Source: Streptomyces aculeolatus (GTDB lineage: Bacteria > Actinomycetota > Actinomycetes > Streptomycetales > Streptomycetaceae). Taken from it: a stretch of DNA of 64,000 nucleotides. A program made the position numbers and the translations under genes. The DNA is taken from positions 496,001 through 560,000 of the forward strand of contig NZ_JAINRD010000001.1 in assembly GCF_020400605.1 (NCBI RefSeq), read 5' to 3'. This document shows, piece by piece, positions 1 to 8,013 of this stretch (its first letter is position 1; every line of letters starts with the position of its first letter). The notes below the pieces were generated by a model that worked only from the letters and a program-made list of their open reading frames with translations, had not been told where the DNA came from and did not search any database.

Positions 1-105
1 ACGGTCAAGTCGCACGTGGGCCGGGTGCTGGCGAAGATCGGCGCCAGGGACCGCGTACACGCGGTGATCTTCGCCTTCGACACGGGCCTGGTGAGACCCG
101 CGTAG
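1..105 (+). CDS. LuxR-family response regulator, C-terminal end only
   Basis: The window opens inside this gene; only the last 34 codons and the TAG stop are present. The peptide begins TVKSHVGRVLAKIGARDR, which matches the recognition helix and following helix of a LuxR/NarL-type HTH domain (the usual motif is TVKTHV..I..KL..RDR). Such domains sit at the C-terminus of two-component response regulators and bind promoter DNA. The receiver domain and any partner sensor kinase lie outside the window. The family assignment is secure; the regulated process cannot be told. Confidence 0.8.
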   Translation, partial: TVKSHVGRVLAKIGARDRVHAVIFAFDTGLVRPA

Positions 106-123
106 CCCTCCGTCCGCCGGCGG

Positions 124-279
124 TCACAGGTCGTCGGTGTCGTCCAGCGCGTCGAGGCTGACCTCCACCTGACCCTCGGCCTCGTCGTCCACGATCACCT
201 TGCCCATCTCGGTGGAGATGCCGCTGGGCAGCGCGGCCTTGCGGGCGGCGAAGAACGCGTCGAAGTCGTCGGCTTTCAT
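124..279 (-). CDS. Small acidic hypothetical protein (51 aa)
   Basis: A short leftward gene begins at ATG 279, preceded five bases upstream by a perfect AGGAGG ribosome-binding site, which is why this start is preferred over an upstream in-frame codon at 324. The product begins MKADDFDAFFAARKAALPSG and ends in an Asp-rich tail (LDALDDTDDL). It has no membrane segment, cysteine or known motif. It converges on the preceding LuxR gene with an 18-nt gap. The strong RBS and acidic, non-repetitive composition argue for a real protein; function unknown. Confidence 0.5.
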   Translation of the reverse strand: MKADDFDAFFAARKAALPSGISTEMGKVIVDDEAEGQVEVSLDALDDTDDL

Positions 280-443
280 CAGCTCCTCCTCACAGAGATG
301 CGAGCGGAGGCGCTCGGCGACCACGTCGGGAGTGGTCTGTGCGCGCTTGGCCAGCCGGACCAGGTACCGGGGAGTTGTTCATGGGGCGGGCGGTCGCGAC
401 CTTCGGAGCCCGCTCCGACCGGCCGCCGGACCCCGGTTCCGGA

Positions 444-881
444 TCACGGGGAAGGGGAGAGCTGCTCCCGTACCCAGTCCGGATCGGGATTGGTGCGGGA
501 CTTCTGCGCCACCACAACCGTCGGCACGGTCTCGTCGCCGTCGTTGACCGCCCTCACCGCGGCGGCTCCGGCCGGATCACGCGAGATGTCGACCCAGTAC
601 AGCCGGCGGGCAGTGCGGCCCAACCGGAGGCGCAGTCGCAGACAGTACGTGCACCCCGGCCGCCAGAAGACGACCGGCCGGCCGTCGACGGCGCTACGGC
701 GCTGCGCCTCCAGCGCACCGACCGACCTCGGGAACGGCAGCGGCGAGTTCACGACTGCGAGAAGCATGAACACCGACAGGACGGCCACGGCGGCGCCGGT
801 GCTCCCGCCGGAGACCAGCCCGACCGCGGCGACGGCACCGCCGAGGGCGAACAGCACGGGCCGGCTCCAAGCGCGCATCAT
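444..881 (-). CDS. Membrane-anchored glutaredoxin-like protein
   Basis: The 145-residue product has two hydrophobic N-terminal segments (about residues 8-30 and 32-46), then a small thioredoxin-fold domain. The redox motif is CTYC within RPGCTYCLRLR (about residues 75-85), followed by VDISRDP and the cis-proline motif ETVPTVVV, the order expected of glutaredoxin/mycoredoxin proteins. Actinobacteria use mycothiol, so it may reduce mycothiol-mixed disulfides near the membrane; that role is inferred. ATG 881 and ATG 878 are both possible starts. It is the fourth gene of a leftward series beginning with a Ser/Thr kinase, but a 58-nt gap separates it from its upstream neighbour. Confidence 0.72.
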   Translation of the reverse strand: MMRAWSRPVLFALGGAVAAVGLVSGGSTGAAVAVLSVFMLLAVVNSPLPFPRSVGALEAQRRSAVDGRPVVFWRPGCTYCLRLRLRLGRTARRLYWVDISRDPAGAAAVRAVNDGDETVPTVVVAQKSRTNPDPDWVREQLSPSP

Positions 882-939
882 GCGGACGCACGCTATCGGC
901 GAGCCGAAACGCTCCTCAACCCCGCCTGAGGCGCCGGGG

Positions 940-1296
940 TCAGGCGCAGCCCGGCGGTTCCTTCCCGGTCGGTACGAACTGCATCGTGGGCATCCCCGCG
1001 GCGTCGAAGTCGGCGGTCTCCGGACCGATGAGGGTCATGTATCCGGCGATTCTCTGACCGTCGCGGGCGGCCGGTTCTCCCCTGACCTGCTCGGCGCCGG
1101 TGAAGACGGAGTCCAGCACCCACCAGCGGCCGCCGAACTCGACCCATTTGATCCCGCAGTGCGTATAGATGTCGTACGGATACGGCGTGTGCTGCTCGGG
1201 CCCCGCCGGCCCCTTCGGCCACTTGCCCTCCCCGGCGGCTACGCCGGGTTCACGAAGGCGCCGATGCCCGAGGCGTCCAGCAGCCGCCCGCCGCAC
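940..1296 (-). CDS. Conserved hypothetical protein with uncertain start
   Basis: The distal part of this frame has clear protein character: PYPYDIYTHCGIKWVEFGGRWWVLDS, then YMTLIGPETADFDAAGM and a C-terminal MQFVPTGKEPPGC. It resembles small actinobacterial proteins with a PYDLYTHCGI core. No ATG lies before this core. The nearest in-frame start is GTG 1296, giving 118 residues and overlapping the upstream gene by 58 bases with no obvious ribosome-binding site. Translation may be coupled to the upstream gene, or a start may have been lost. A competing GTG frame beginning at 1222 is Arg-rich and looks like a shadow. Confidence 0.45.
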   Translation of the reverse strand: MRRAAAGRLGHRRLREPGVAAGEGKWPKGPAGPEQHTPYPYDIYTHCGIKWVEFGGRWWVLDSVFTGAEQVRGEPAARDGQRIAGYMTLIGPETADFDAAGMPTMQFVPTGKEPPGCA

Positions 1297-2132
1297 CAGT
1301 CGGCCAGCAACAGATCGAACTCGCGCATCGCCTGTTCCAGGCCGGACACCGACTCCGTCGCGGCGTCGGGCGAGAGCGCCAGGCACAGCGTCGTGACCCG
1401 GTCGCCGTGCGCCTGCCCGTACACGACGAACGAACCGGAGTCGATCGCGAACGAGTCGACCACGCGGCCCGGGTCTTCGGGGAAGCGGACGCCCGCGTAC
1501 GGCCTGCCGCCGACGGGCAGCAGTTCTGACAGCCGCCGCCGCGAAACCCCGGTGGAGAGGGGGGCGGCCGGGGCCATGCGAACGTGAATCCTGTCGAAGA
1601 CGCGCATCGACGACGCACCGTCGCCGACCACCTGCGAATGCTGCTGGAAGATCTCGTGGATCGCGCGAAGCTCGCCCTCGACCTGGCCCGCGAGCTGACG
1701 GGACACCAGCTCGGCCTGCCGCCAGTCGTCCTCGTGGATCACGAAGTGCTCCCCGGGACCGGCCGGCTCCTCGGTCGCCGGCAGCGGATCGTAGATCGTC
1801 GGCAGGGAGTACTTCATCTCCTGCGGGTCCATCGTCCGGATCCGCCTCAGGGTCAGCACGAGGCTGCCGCTCCGGAGGAACTCCGCGGCGGCCGGCGGCT
1901 CGGCCCGGACAACGGCCCACGGCTCTCCTCCGAGGTCGAGACGCGTCTCGTACTCGAAAGAGTCGGGCAGCTGCCCGGGAGCAAGCTCGGTCCTCGCGAA
2001 CTCCTCCCCGGTCTCGGCATCCACGAACACGACCCGCACCGACTCCACGTGCACCATGCCCACCCCCACATCAAAAGCGGCCCCCGCCCCACCGCCCGGC
2101 CCGTCCTCCACGGACACAACGATGCCGCACAC
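1239..2132 (-). CDS. Hypothetical protein downstream of a Ser/Thr kinase
   Basis: The 297-residue product starts at GTG 2132, 28 nt after the stop of the upstream WD40 kinase, so the two are probably cotranscribed. The N-terminal ~90 residues look like a beta-rich domain (VHVESVRVVFVDAETGEEF, FEYETRLDLGGEPWAVVRAEP). A central helical stretch includes EHFVIHEDDWRQAELVSRQL. There is no signal peptide, membrane segment or catalytic motif I recognise. Its place behind a kinase suggests a substrate or effector of that kinase, which is inference only. Confidence 0.6.
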   Translation of the reverse strand: MCGIVVSVEDGPGGGAGAAFDVGVGMVHVESVRVVFVDAETGEEFARTELAPGQLPDSFEYETRLDLGGEPWAVVRAEPPAAAEFLRSGSLVLTLRRIRTMDPQEMKYSLPTIYDPLPATEEPAGPGEHFVIHEDDWRQAELVSRQLAGQVEGELRAIHEIFQQHSQVVGDGASSMRVFDRIHVRMAPAAPLSTGVSRRRLSELLPVGGRPYAGVRFPEDPGRVVDSFAIDSGSFVVYGQAHGDRVTTLCLALSPDAATESVSGLEQAMREFDLLLADWCGGRLLDASGIGAFVNPA

Positions 2133-2160
2133 CGACAGGTGCCCACCGACAGACCCGGGA

Positions 2161-3957
2161 CTACCGGGCCCGGATGTCCCAGAGCCGGATCACCCGGTCC
2201 TGACCGCCGCTGGCCAGGATGCGTCCGTCGGGGGCGAACGCCAGGCAGAGGATGGGCCCTTGGTGCGCGTCGATGGCGAGGCGCTGGTCGCCGGTGGCCG
2301 TGTCCCAGAGGCAGATGACGCCCTTGTCGTCGCCGGTGGCGAGGGTGCGGCCGTCCGGGCCGAAGGCCAGAGCGGTCCTACCCTCGGTCCGGCCCTCCAG
2401 TACGCGCAGGTCCTCGCCGGTGCGGGCGTCCTTGAGGTGCACGGGGGTGCCTCCGAAGGCGGCGGCCAGGACGGCCCCGTCCGGGCTGAACGCGAGGCTG
2501 ATGTAGGCGCCGCGGGGAAGCTCCCAGCGCGGCTCCCCCGTGCCGACGTCCCACATCCGCGGCGTACCGCTGTCGCCCCCTCCGACGATGCCGCGGCCGT
2601 CCGGACTGAACGCCAGCGAACTGACCCACCCGCCGTGCCCCTTCAGCACCGGCCCGGGGTCACCGGTCTGCACGTCCCAGAGCCGGATGGCCCTGTCACT
2701 GCCGCCGGTGGCGAGGGTGCGTCCGTCGGGGCTGAACGCCACGGAGGCCACCGAAGCGGCCCATCCGGGGTACTTCAGGGCCAGGCGCTGCTCGCCGGTG
2801 TCCGCGTCCCGCAGAACGACGTCCCTTCCGTTCCGGGTCGCGAGGATGCGGCCGTCGGGGGCGTAGGCGGCACCGGTCGAGCGGGAGTCCTTCATGCGCA
2901 GCGCGGTACGCGGTTCGCCGCTGCGCGGATCCCACAGGCGTACGGACTTGTCCCAGCCGCCGCTGGCGAGGGTGCGGCCGTCAGGGCTGAACACAAGGTG
3001 CCCCACCGCGCTGCGGTGACCGGAGAGGGTGAGGTGGTGCTCGCCGCGCAGAGCCTGTGCACGAAGGTTGGGCGGTGCGTCCGACCCGGCCGCGGCATCG
3101 GATGGGATGGACGACGGCGGGGGCGCGTCCCGTACGCCGAGTCCCGCCAGCTCGCGGGTCAGGTCCTGGGCGTCGGGGCGCCCGGCCGGGTCCTTGGCCA
3201 GCAGCGCCAGGACCAGATCTGAGAGGTGTCCGGGCAGGCCGGGTCGCAGCTCGCGAAGCGGCGGCGGGGGCTGTTCCAGATGCTGCCGCATCAGGGCGTA
3301 CACCGTCGCCCCGGTGAACGGCGGCCGGCCGGTGAGCAGTTCGTACAGGACACAGCCCAGGGCGTACAGATCGGCGCGGGTGTCGACCTCCGTCCCGCTC
3401 CACTGCTCGGGCGACATGTAGCGCGGAGTGCCCAGCACGGCTCCGGACACGGTCAGCACGGTCGAGGCGTCGGCGGGCCGGGCGATGCCGAAGTCGCAGA
3501 TCTTCACCCGGTCGCCCGGCTGCACGAACAGGTTTCCCGGCTTGAGGTCCCGGTGGACGACGCCGCAGCCGTGTACGGCCTCCAGCGCGACGGCGGTCTG
3601 CCGAGCCACGTCCACGGCCCGCGCGACGGGCAGGGCCCCGCCGTGGCCGGCCAGCAGCCGCGCCAGGTCCTGGCCGTGCAGCAGCTCCATGACGATGAAC
3701 AGGAAGCCGTGGTGCTCCCCGGCGTCGTACACGACGGTGATGCCCGGGTGCTGCAGCCCGGCAAGGACAGCCGCCTCCCGCTGAAAGCGCCGCACCCCGC
3801 GCCCGCCGGCCAGGGACGGCAACACCTTGACCGCCACATCCCGCCGCGGCAGCGAGGAGTCACGCCCCAGCCACACCTCGCCCATACCGCCGCGACCGAG
3901 CAACTCCCGCAGCTCGTAACGCCCGGCCAGCGTCACACCGGCAAGCTCCATCCGCAC
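2161..3957 (-). CDS. Ser/Thr protein kinase with seven WD40 repeats
   Basis: A 598-residue Hanks-type kinase. The kinase domain (about residues 14-270) has the glycine loop LGRGGMGEVW, the VAIK-type lysine in DVAVKVLP, the catalytic loop HRDLKPGN, the DFG motif CDFGIA and an APE-like MSPEQ. A Pro-rich linker follows. The rest (about 308-598) is seven WD40 blades, each with FSPDGRTLAS/T...VRLWD, enough for a closed seven-bladed propeller. There is no transmembrane helix, unlike PASTA kinases, so it should be cytosolic with the propeller as docking platform. It is the first gene of the leftward group at 0.4-4 kb. Start ATG 3957 or 3951. Confidence 0.9.
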   Translation of the reverse strand: MRMELAGVTLAGRYELRELLGRGGMGEVWLGRDSSLPRRDVAVKVLPSLAGGRGVRRFQREAAVLAGLQHPGITVVYDAGEHHGFLFIVMELLHGQDLARLLAGHGGALPVARAVDVARQTAVALEAVHGCGVVHRDLKPGNLFVQPGDRVKICDFGIARPADASTVLTVSGAVLGTPRYMSPEQWSGTEVDTRADLYALGCVLYELLTGRPPFTGATVYALMRQHLEQPPPPLRELRPGLPGHLSDLVLALLAKDPAGRPDAQDLTRELAGLGVRDAPPPSSIPSDAAAGSDAPPNLRAQALRGEHHLTLSGHRSAVGHLVFSPDGRTLASGGWDKSVRLWDPRSGEPRTALRMKDSRSTGAAYAPDGRILATRNGRDVVLRDADTGEQRLALKYPGWAASVASVAFSPDGRTLATGGSDRAIRLWDVQTGDPGPVLKGHGGWVSSLAFSPDGRGIVGGGDSGTPRMWDVGTGEPRWELPRGAYISLAFSPDGAVLAAAFGGTPVHLKDARTGEDLRVLEGRTEGRTALAFGPDGRTLATGDDKGVICLWDTATGDQRLAIDAHQGPILCLAFAPDGRILASGGQDRVIRLWDIRAR

Positions 3958-4456
3958 CTCCGTTCCAGACCAGAACTGAGACCAACTTCCGCCTCACCTA
4001 TCGCCTTCGGGGCGCGCAGCGCACTGGTGCCTACGCTTGGTCAACGCCCCCTGCTCTGACCCCGTCTGGCGCCGGGCGTACGGCCGGAGTACGCCATCGT
4101 CAGGTTCGCCGATCAGCAGACCGCAGTCAGTACCTGGGCAGGTAGATTTTGTGATCTCGCATTGCCGGTGAGGCCCCGCGGTCATAGGGTCGGCGCTCCT
4201 GGTGGGACTGGTCGAGGTGCCATGCGTGGTCCCGGCTCCTATGAGGTGGGCCAAACCGCCCCCGTCGGACGTTCGGGAACGGTCGAATGGGTCCATGCCC
4301 TACCGCCGCACTCAGCAGCTCCACCGCGCCCGGGCGCGTCGTGCCACGGGTGGGCGGCGGTCGTCCCGTCGGCTGCGCACTCGCACCGGTCGGCCTGTTC
4401 GCGCCCGCCTCCCCGCCCGGTCAAGCGCAGCGACATCCGCTGGATCGGGACTGGAC
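3958..4456. other. Divergent intergenic region, no convincing gene
   Basis: This 499-nt stretch separates the leftward kinase from the rightward pentapeptide gene. Possible starts at 4202 and 4295 for the latter would place an Arg-rich, low-information extension here, which I do not accept as coding. Positions about 4120-4180 are somewhat A+T-richer than the surroundings and could hold divergent promoters, but I see no clear -35/-10 pair. Confidence 0.4.
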
Positions 4457-5572
4457 ATGCCGCGGAGGATCGAGCTGGTGACGGTGTTGATCACCGCTCT
4501 GGTGGCAGTGGCCGGCCTGTGGTACTCCAACGTCCAGGTGAGCCAAGTGCGGCAGGAGTTGTACCTCTCCGAGGAGGGGCAGATCACCGACCGCTACACC
4601 GCTGCCATCGCCAACCTGGGCGACGACGCAATAGACGTCCGCCTCGGCGGTCTGTATGCCCTGCAGCGCATCATGGAGGACTCGCCTCGCGACCACCCCA
4701 CCCTGGTCAACGTCCTGTCCGCATACGTGCGCACCCACGCTGACGCGCCCCTCGGCAAGGACGAGAGCATCCCGACCGACGTCGAAGCGGCCCTCACCAT
4801 CCTTACCACCCGTGATCCCGTACACGATGGCGGTGTCAGGGTTGACCTGAGCGATGCCCACCTGCCCGGCGTCGCCCTGGTGGATGCAGGCGCGGCCCAC
4901 GGCGCACGGCTCGCCGGCGCGAACCTGAGCGGCGTTGATCTGAAAGGCGCTGTCCTGGGCGGGGCGGACTTGGAGGGCGCGAACTTGAACGACGCCAACC
5001 TGGAGCAGACCTTCCTGGGAAAGCTGAGCGGGCGAGGTGCCGAGAAGCCGGAGGCGGACCGGGAAGGCACCCCATCGCTTGCTGCGAACCTGCGGGGGGC
5101 GACCTTACGGGAAGCGAACCTCAAAGGCGCGTATCTGTCGGATGTCGACCTGTACGGCGCGTTCCTGCCCGGTGCGAACTTGGAGGGCGCACTCCTGGCC
5201 GATGCGAACCTGAACCGGGCGACCCTGACGAGCGTAAATCTGAAGGGCGCGATCGTCAGAGACGCGGACCTGATGGGTGCGGGTTTGACCGACTCGGACC
5301 TAACGGACGCGGACCTGCGCCGTGCGACTCTCCGCGACGCGGATCTCAGACTCGCGAACCTGAGGGGTGCGAACCTCACCGAGGCAGACCTCACGGGTGC
5401 GGACCTGCAGCTTGCGAACCTCGCCCAGGCACAGGTGACCGTACGGCAGGTCGTATCCGCTCGCATCACCTCACTCACCGCCCTTCCGCCACATGTTCGG
5501 GAAGACTCGGCGGTGCAGGCACGGATCGCCGAAGTCGAAGATGCAGCGACTACTCCCGCCGACGACAAGTGA
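4457..5572 (+). CDS. Membrane-anchored pentapeptide-repeat protein
   Basis: From ATG 4457 the 371-residue product has one N-terminal membrane helix (IELVTVLITALVAVAGLWYSN), then a segment typical of actinobacterial relatives (EGQITDRYTAAIANLGDDAIDVRLGGLYALQRI, SPRDHPTLVNVLSAYVR). Two blocks of A(D/N)LXX pentapeptides follow, split by a short linker. They should form a right-handed quadrilateral beta-helix. Some pentapeptide proteins mimic DNA, but membrane-tethered actinobacterial ones have no established role. ATG 4295 is an alternative start that would add 54 mostly Arg-rich residues. No neighbour suggests a pathway. Confidence 0.8.
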   Translation: MPRRIELVTVLITALVAVAGLWYSNVQVSQVRQELYLSEEGQITDRYTAAIANLGDDAIDVRLGGLYALQRIMEDSPRDHPTLVNVLSAYVRTHADAPLGKDESIPTDVEAALTILTTRDPVHDGGVRVDLSDAHLPGVALVDAGAAHGARLAGANLSGVDLKGAVLGGADLEGANLNDANLEQTFLGKLSGRGAEKPEADREGTPSLAANLRGATLREANLKGAYLSDVDLYGAFLPGANLEGALLADANLNRATLTSVNLKGAIVRDADLMGAGLTDSDLTDADLRRATLRDADLRLANLRGANLTEADLTGADLQLANLAQAQVTVRQVVSARITSLTALPPHVREDSAVQARIAEVEDAATTPADDK

Positions 5573-5700
5573 GGACAGGGAGGACCGGGACCGTCAGTCC
5601 GACCCTCGCTTCCCATACCGGACCCGTCTACGGCCGGTGGCGCGGGCGAGACCGTTGACGCGGTGGGCGTGATCGACACAGAGGAAGAACCCGGCCGTAG

Positions 5701-5904
5701 ACGGCACGGAGACTCGCGTTGTTCGAGTTGGCGATTGAGTGCCCTGGGATGTCCCGCGACGAGTTGATCCGCCAAGCCTGCGAGTTCTTTGGCTGGCGGC
5801 GCGTGGGTCGTGACATTCGCGGGTTCCTGGAGACTGAAATCAGGTACCTCTACGAAAAGGGCAAGTTTGTGGGCACGGAGGGAGGCATCACGGCCGTGCG
5901 CTGA
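5701..5904 (+). pseudogene. Decayed C-terminal tail resembling a DUF3320-type domain
   Basis: An open frame running from just after an in-frame TAG at 5698-5700 to TGA 5902-5904 encodes FELAIECPGMSRDELIRQAC, then FFGWRRVGRDIRGFLETEI. This looks like the small domain found at the extreme C-terminus of large helicase/nuclease proteins, which usually reads EGP...L..R.A..FGF.R.G..I. The only starts (TTG 5719, ATG 5749) lack a good ribosome-binding site. I read it as a remnant of a larger lost gene, although a free-standing 51-residue protein from ATG 5749 cannot be excluded. The flanking sequence (5573-5700 and 5905-6048) shows no other gene. Confidence 0.35.
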
Positions 5905-6048
5905 GCGGACGTAGCGGCAATTGTTCATAGGGGCGGCTGATGCGGAAGGGAGAGCTGAGGAGGACGGGAGGGATTCACCTTGTGAGTTTCTTCGGTGTGA
6001 CTGGTTTGCGCGCTTGTTCAGCGCGAAGTTGAGCAGCCACGCTGGGGT

Positions 6049-6807
6049 ATGGCCTACAAATGCCGTGCACAGACTGAGGACGGAACGTTATGCAAGAACC
6101 CCGTCTCAGGTCCTGACCAGAGGTGTTACCACCACCGCGGGAGGCCGGCGGGTCGCGTACCTGCTCCGCCCCGGCGTTCGGCCACCCGTGCACCGAGTCG
6201 TGGGCAACCCGGCCGTCGGACGACGCCTCGGCGCGCGATGCCTGCACGGGCAACACACCATCGGGGAGATCAGGGCGGATCGGCGCGAGCCACGCGGGAG
6301 CGTAGGCGACTGGAGAGCGCTGCGGCTCTCTGTGCCGACATCGCTGGCCAAGGTGGTACGGCGGTTATCGCTGAGCGTGCGACGGCCTACGTGTCAGAGG
6401 AGATGTGGGGGCAACTGGTCAAGAGCCATCGCAGGAGCGGTTGCGGTGACCTTGCCAAGCTGGCGCGGGCCATCCTCGAGGGGAAGAAACGCTTGCACGA
6501 TATTGTCGGACACGCGGCAGGCGGGCTGTTCGCTCGAGTGAACCGTTCGAGAATCGGACGGGCTTTCGCGTACGAATTGGCGACCAGGATACCGCTGCCT
6601 GTAGATGCGCAGCTCTCAGCCGCTGCGCGAGGGCCGCAGGCTGCGGGCATCTGTATCTGCATGATGGGGAACGGCAACCTCACCGACTGTGCTTGCCTGC
6701 GCGATGTGCTCAAGACGGAAGGCGAGGCGCGGCTGAAGCAGCTGATGAAAGGTGCGCTGCAGGACTGGCAGGGGCTGCCAGAGCGAACAGGTCTTGCAGG
6801 AGGGTGA
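6049..6807 (+). CDS. Hypothetical protein with N-terminal Cys motif
   Basis: The 252-residue product starts MAYKCRAQTEDGTLCKNPV, with C..C...CYHH spacing suggesting a small zinc-binding knuckle (Cys5, Cys15, Cys26, His28/29). An Arg/Pro-rich linker leads to a helical domain (about 85-170) and a C-terminal Cys-rich motif, GICICMMGNGNLTDCACLRDV, followed by EARLKQLMKGALQDW. No enzyme family is recognised. The G+C content is lower than in core genes, and the gene lies between a decayed gene tail and a toxin-antitoxin-like pair, which fits horizontally acquired DNA. The ribosome-binding site is weak. Confidence 0.55.
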   Translation: MAYKCRAQTEDGTLCKNPVSGPDQRCYHHRGRPAGRVPAPPRRSATRAPSRGQPGRRTTPRRAMPARATHHRGDQGGSARATRERRRLESAAALCADIAGQGGTAVIAERATAYVSEEMWGQLVKSHRRSGCGDLAKLARAILEGKKRLHDIVGHAAGGLFARVNRSRIGRAFAYELATRIPLPVDAQLSAAARGPQAAGICICMMGNGNLTDCACLRDVLKTEGEARLKQLMKGALQDWQGLPERTGLAGG

Positions 6808-6863
6808 ACCGTGCCACGACGCAACGCTGAAAGCAGGGCTGGGCGGTTGGGCGTACGGTGCGG

Positions 6864-7127
6864 TCAGCCGATCCAGACGACGCGGACGATGGAGATTGCG
6901 CGCAGGCGTTCGGGGGCGGGGTACATGAAATAGCCGCGGCCACCGAAAATGTCCAGGGTCCGGAGGCCGCCGCCGTGAGCAGGGCCGCGGCCGGCGGCTG
7001 CTGCGTCGTAGCCGAGGACTGTGAGCTCTTCTGCGAGTCGTTCGACCTCTGTGATGACCTCGATAGGAAGGCCGTCGGTGACGTGCGCGGCGTCAGGGTT
7101 GTAGTGCCAGGTCCAGTCGTCGCTCAC
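6864..7127 (-). CDS. Small toxin-like protein (RelE-like, putative)
   Basis: The 87-residue product begins at GTG 7127, whose GTGA overlaps the stop of the gene before it by four bases, so translation is coupled. It reads LPIEVITEVERLAEELTVLG near the middle and ends RLRAISIVRVVWIG; a terminal hydrophobic strand of this kind is typical of RelE/ParE-fold toxins. The catalytic residues of mRNA interferases are not obvious. The gene order (antitoxin-like first, toxin-like second) supports the pairing. The toxin function is inferred from architecture and is not certain. Confidence 0.5.
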   Translation of the reverse strand: MSDDWTWHYNPDAAHVTDGLPIEVITEVERLAEELTVLGYDAAAAGRGPAHGGGLRTLDIFGGRGYFMYPAPERLRAISIVRVVWIG

Positions 7128-7477
7128 CCGGCGACCTCGCGTTGGGCCTCGGCCAGGAGCTGCTGGATCTCCGACACCAGTGGGTTGAGCTCTTCAGGGG
7201 TGTCGGCTGATTCCACAGCCGATTCCAGTTCTCGCAGGCGGGCTGCCCGCTCCGGGCGGCGCTGTATCGCCACGAACTCGCCCCAGTACTGGAGGAACGC
7301 GCGAAGAGGGGTGATCGTACTCTGTGCGGCCGCCTGCTCGGCCGCTCGGTCGAGGTGGTCGGCGAAGGCAGGCAGCTGGGCTGGAGCGATCTGTGCGATG
7401 GCGGTGCGCAGTGCGGCCGGGGTGAGCGCGGGCATGGCGATCAAGGGTCCGCTGGAGGTGAAGTGCTGCTCGGTCAT
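7124..7477 (-). CDS. DUF6247-like protein, probable antitoxin partner
   Basis: The 117-residue product contains MPALTPAALRTAIAQIAP, then LRAFLQYWGEFVAIQRRPER, the pattern I associate with actinobacterial DUF6247 proteins, which are often encoded beside RelE-like genes. It is all-helical with no membrane segment. ATG 7477 has a usable purine-rich site (GGGGAGCAG) upstream. It overlaps the downstream toxin-like gene by four bases. As first gene of the pair it fits the antitoxin position; family assignment is by eye. Confidence 0.55.
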   Translation of the reverse strand: MTEQHFTSSGPLIAMPALTPAALRTAIAQIAPAQLPAFADHLDRAAEQAAAQSTITPLRAFLQYWGEFVAIQRRPERAARLRELESAVESADTPEELNPLVSEIQQLLAEAQREVAG

Positions 7478-7634
7478 CGCTGCTCCCCTTGGCAGCCGAC
7501 TGACCGGCCGCCTGACACCGTGGCCGTCCTGACTGGCGTGACCATCGTATCCAGCGGGACGAGTGCGGGAGAGGGAACGGATGGGGACAGGTTCGTCGGA
7601 CTTGCTGAGCCCAGAACTGAGACCAGTGCATGCG

Positions 7635-7674
7635 CGAGGCCCCGCAGCGACATGTCGCAGCGGGGCCTCGTTTT
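7635..7674 (+). terminator. Strong hairpin followed by T-tract
   Basis: Arms CGAGGCCCCGC (7635-7645) and GCGGGGCCTCG (7660-7670) pair perfectly over 11 bp. The interior contains the palindrome GCGACATGTCGC, extending the stem further, and TTTT follows at 7671-7674. On the plus strand it is a classical rho-independent terminator. It lies just beyond the 3' end of the leftward tRNA-Ser gene, so on the minus strand the same stem may terminate tRNA transcription without a U-tract. Confidence 0.75.
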
Positions 7675-7692
7675 GCCTGGTCAGGCGGGGTG

Positions 7693-7777
7693 CGGAGGAT
7701 ACGAGATTCGAACTCGTGAGGGTGTGAACCCAACACGCTTTCCAAGCGTGCGCCCTAGGCCTCTAGGCGAATCCTCC
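7693..7777 (-). tRNA. tRNA-Ser (GGA)
   Basis: An 85-nt class II tRNA on the minus strand. The acceptor arms GGAGGAT/ATCCTCC (7771-7777 with 7694-7700) pair fully, with discriminator G at 7693. The anticodon stem CACGC/GCGTG encloses TTGGAAA, giving anticodon GGA. The long variable arm and GTTCGAATC T-loop are present. CCA is not encoded. Its 3' end faces the accessory region at 0-7.6 kb, the usual orientation for island integration, although no duplicated 3' end or integrase was seen. Confidence 0.93.
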
Positions 7778-7845
7778 GCGGGCCACAGTACAAGACAGGG
7801 CGGGGTGGTCGCGAACTCGTTCGTCAGGGGTGGGATCGGTTAAGG

Positions 7846-7942
7846 TGGACTCGCCCCTCACGCGGCGCTATCTCGCTGAACTCCCCCAGGGCCGGAAGGC
7901 AGCAAGGGTAGGTGGGCTCTGGCGGGTGCGTGGGGGGCACCT
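7846..7942 (+). ncRNA. ffs: Signal recognition particle RNA (4.5S type)
   Basis: The sequence CAGGGCCGGAAGGCAGCAA (from about 7890) is the universally conserved SRP RNA tip (GGCCGGAAGGCAGCA), which binds the M domain of Ffh. The outer helix is visible: 7853-7863 (GCCCCTCACGC) pairs without gaps to 7928-7938 (GCGTGGGGGGC, one T-G pair). The size of about 90-100 nt is the short form lacking the Alu domain. Placement directly upstream of dnaX is usual in streptomycetes. Exact ends are estimated from the helix. Confidence 0.88.
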
Positions 7943-8013
7943 CTTTGTGCGGGGTGGGTGGGGGTTTCGGCGGGTGGGCGCCGTTGTCGGCGGTCACCGA
8001 TATCGTCGTAGTC

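Noticed and set aside
5600..5715. Inverted repeat CTACGGCCG...CGGCCGTAG as ends of an insertion sequence
   Set aside because: The copies are only about 75 bp apart with no transposase between and no target duplication visible.
7912..8013. N-terminal extension of dnaX to 7912
   Set aside because: It overlaps the 3' strand of the SRP RNA and encodes a Gly-rich sequence not found in DnaX.
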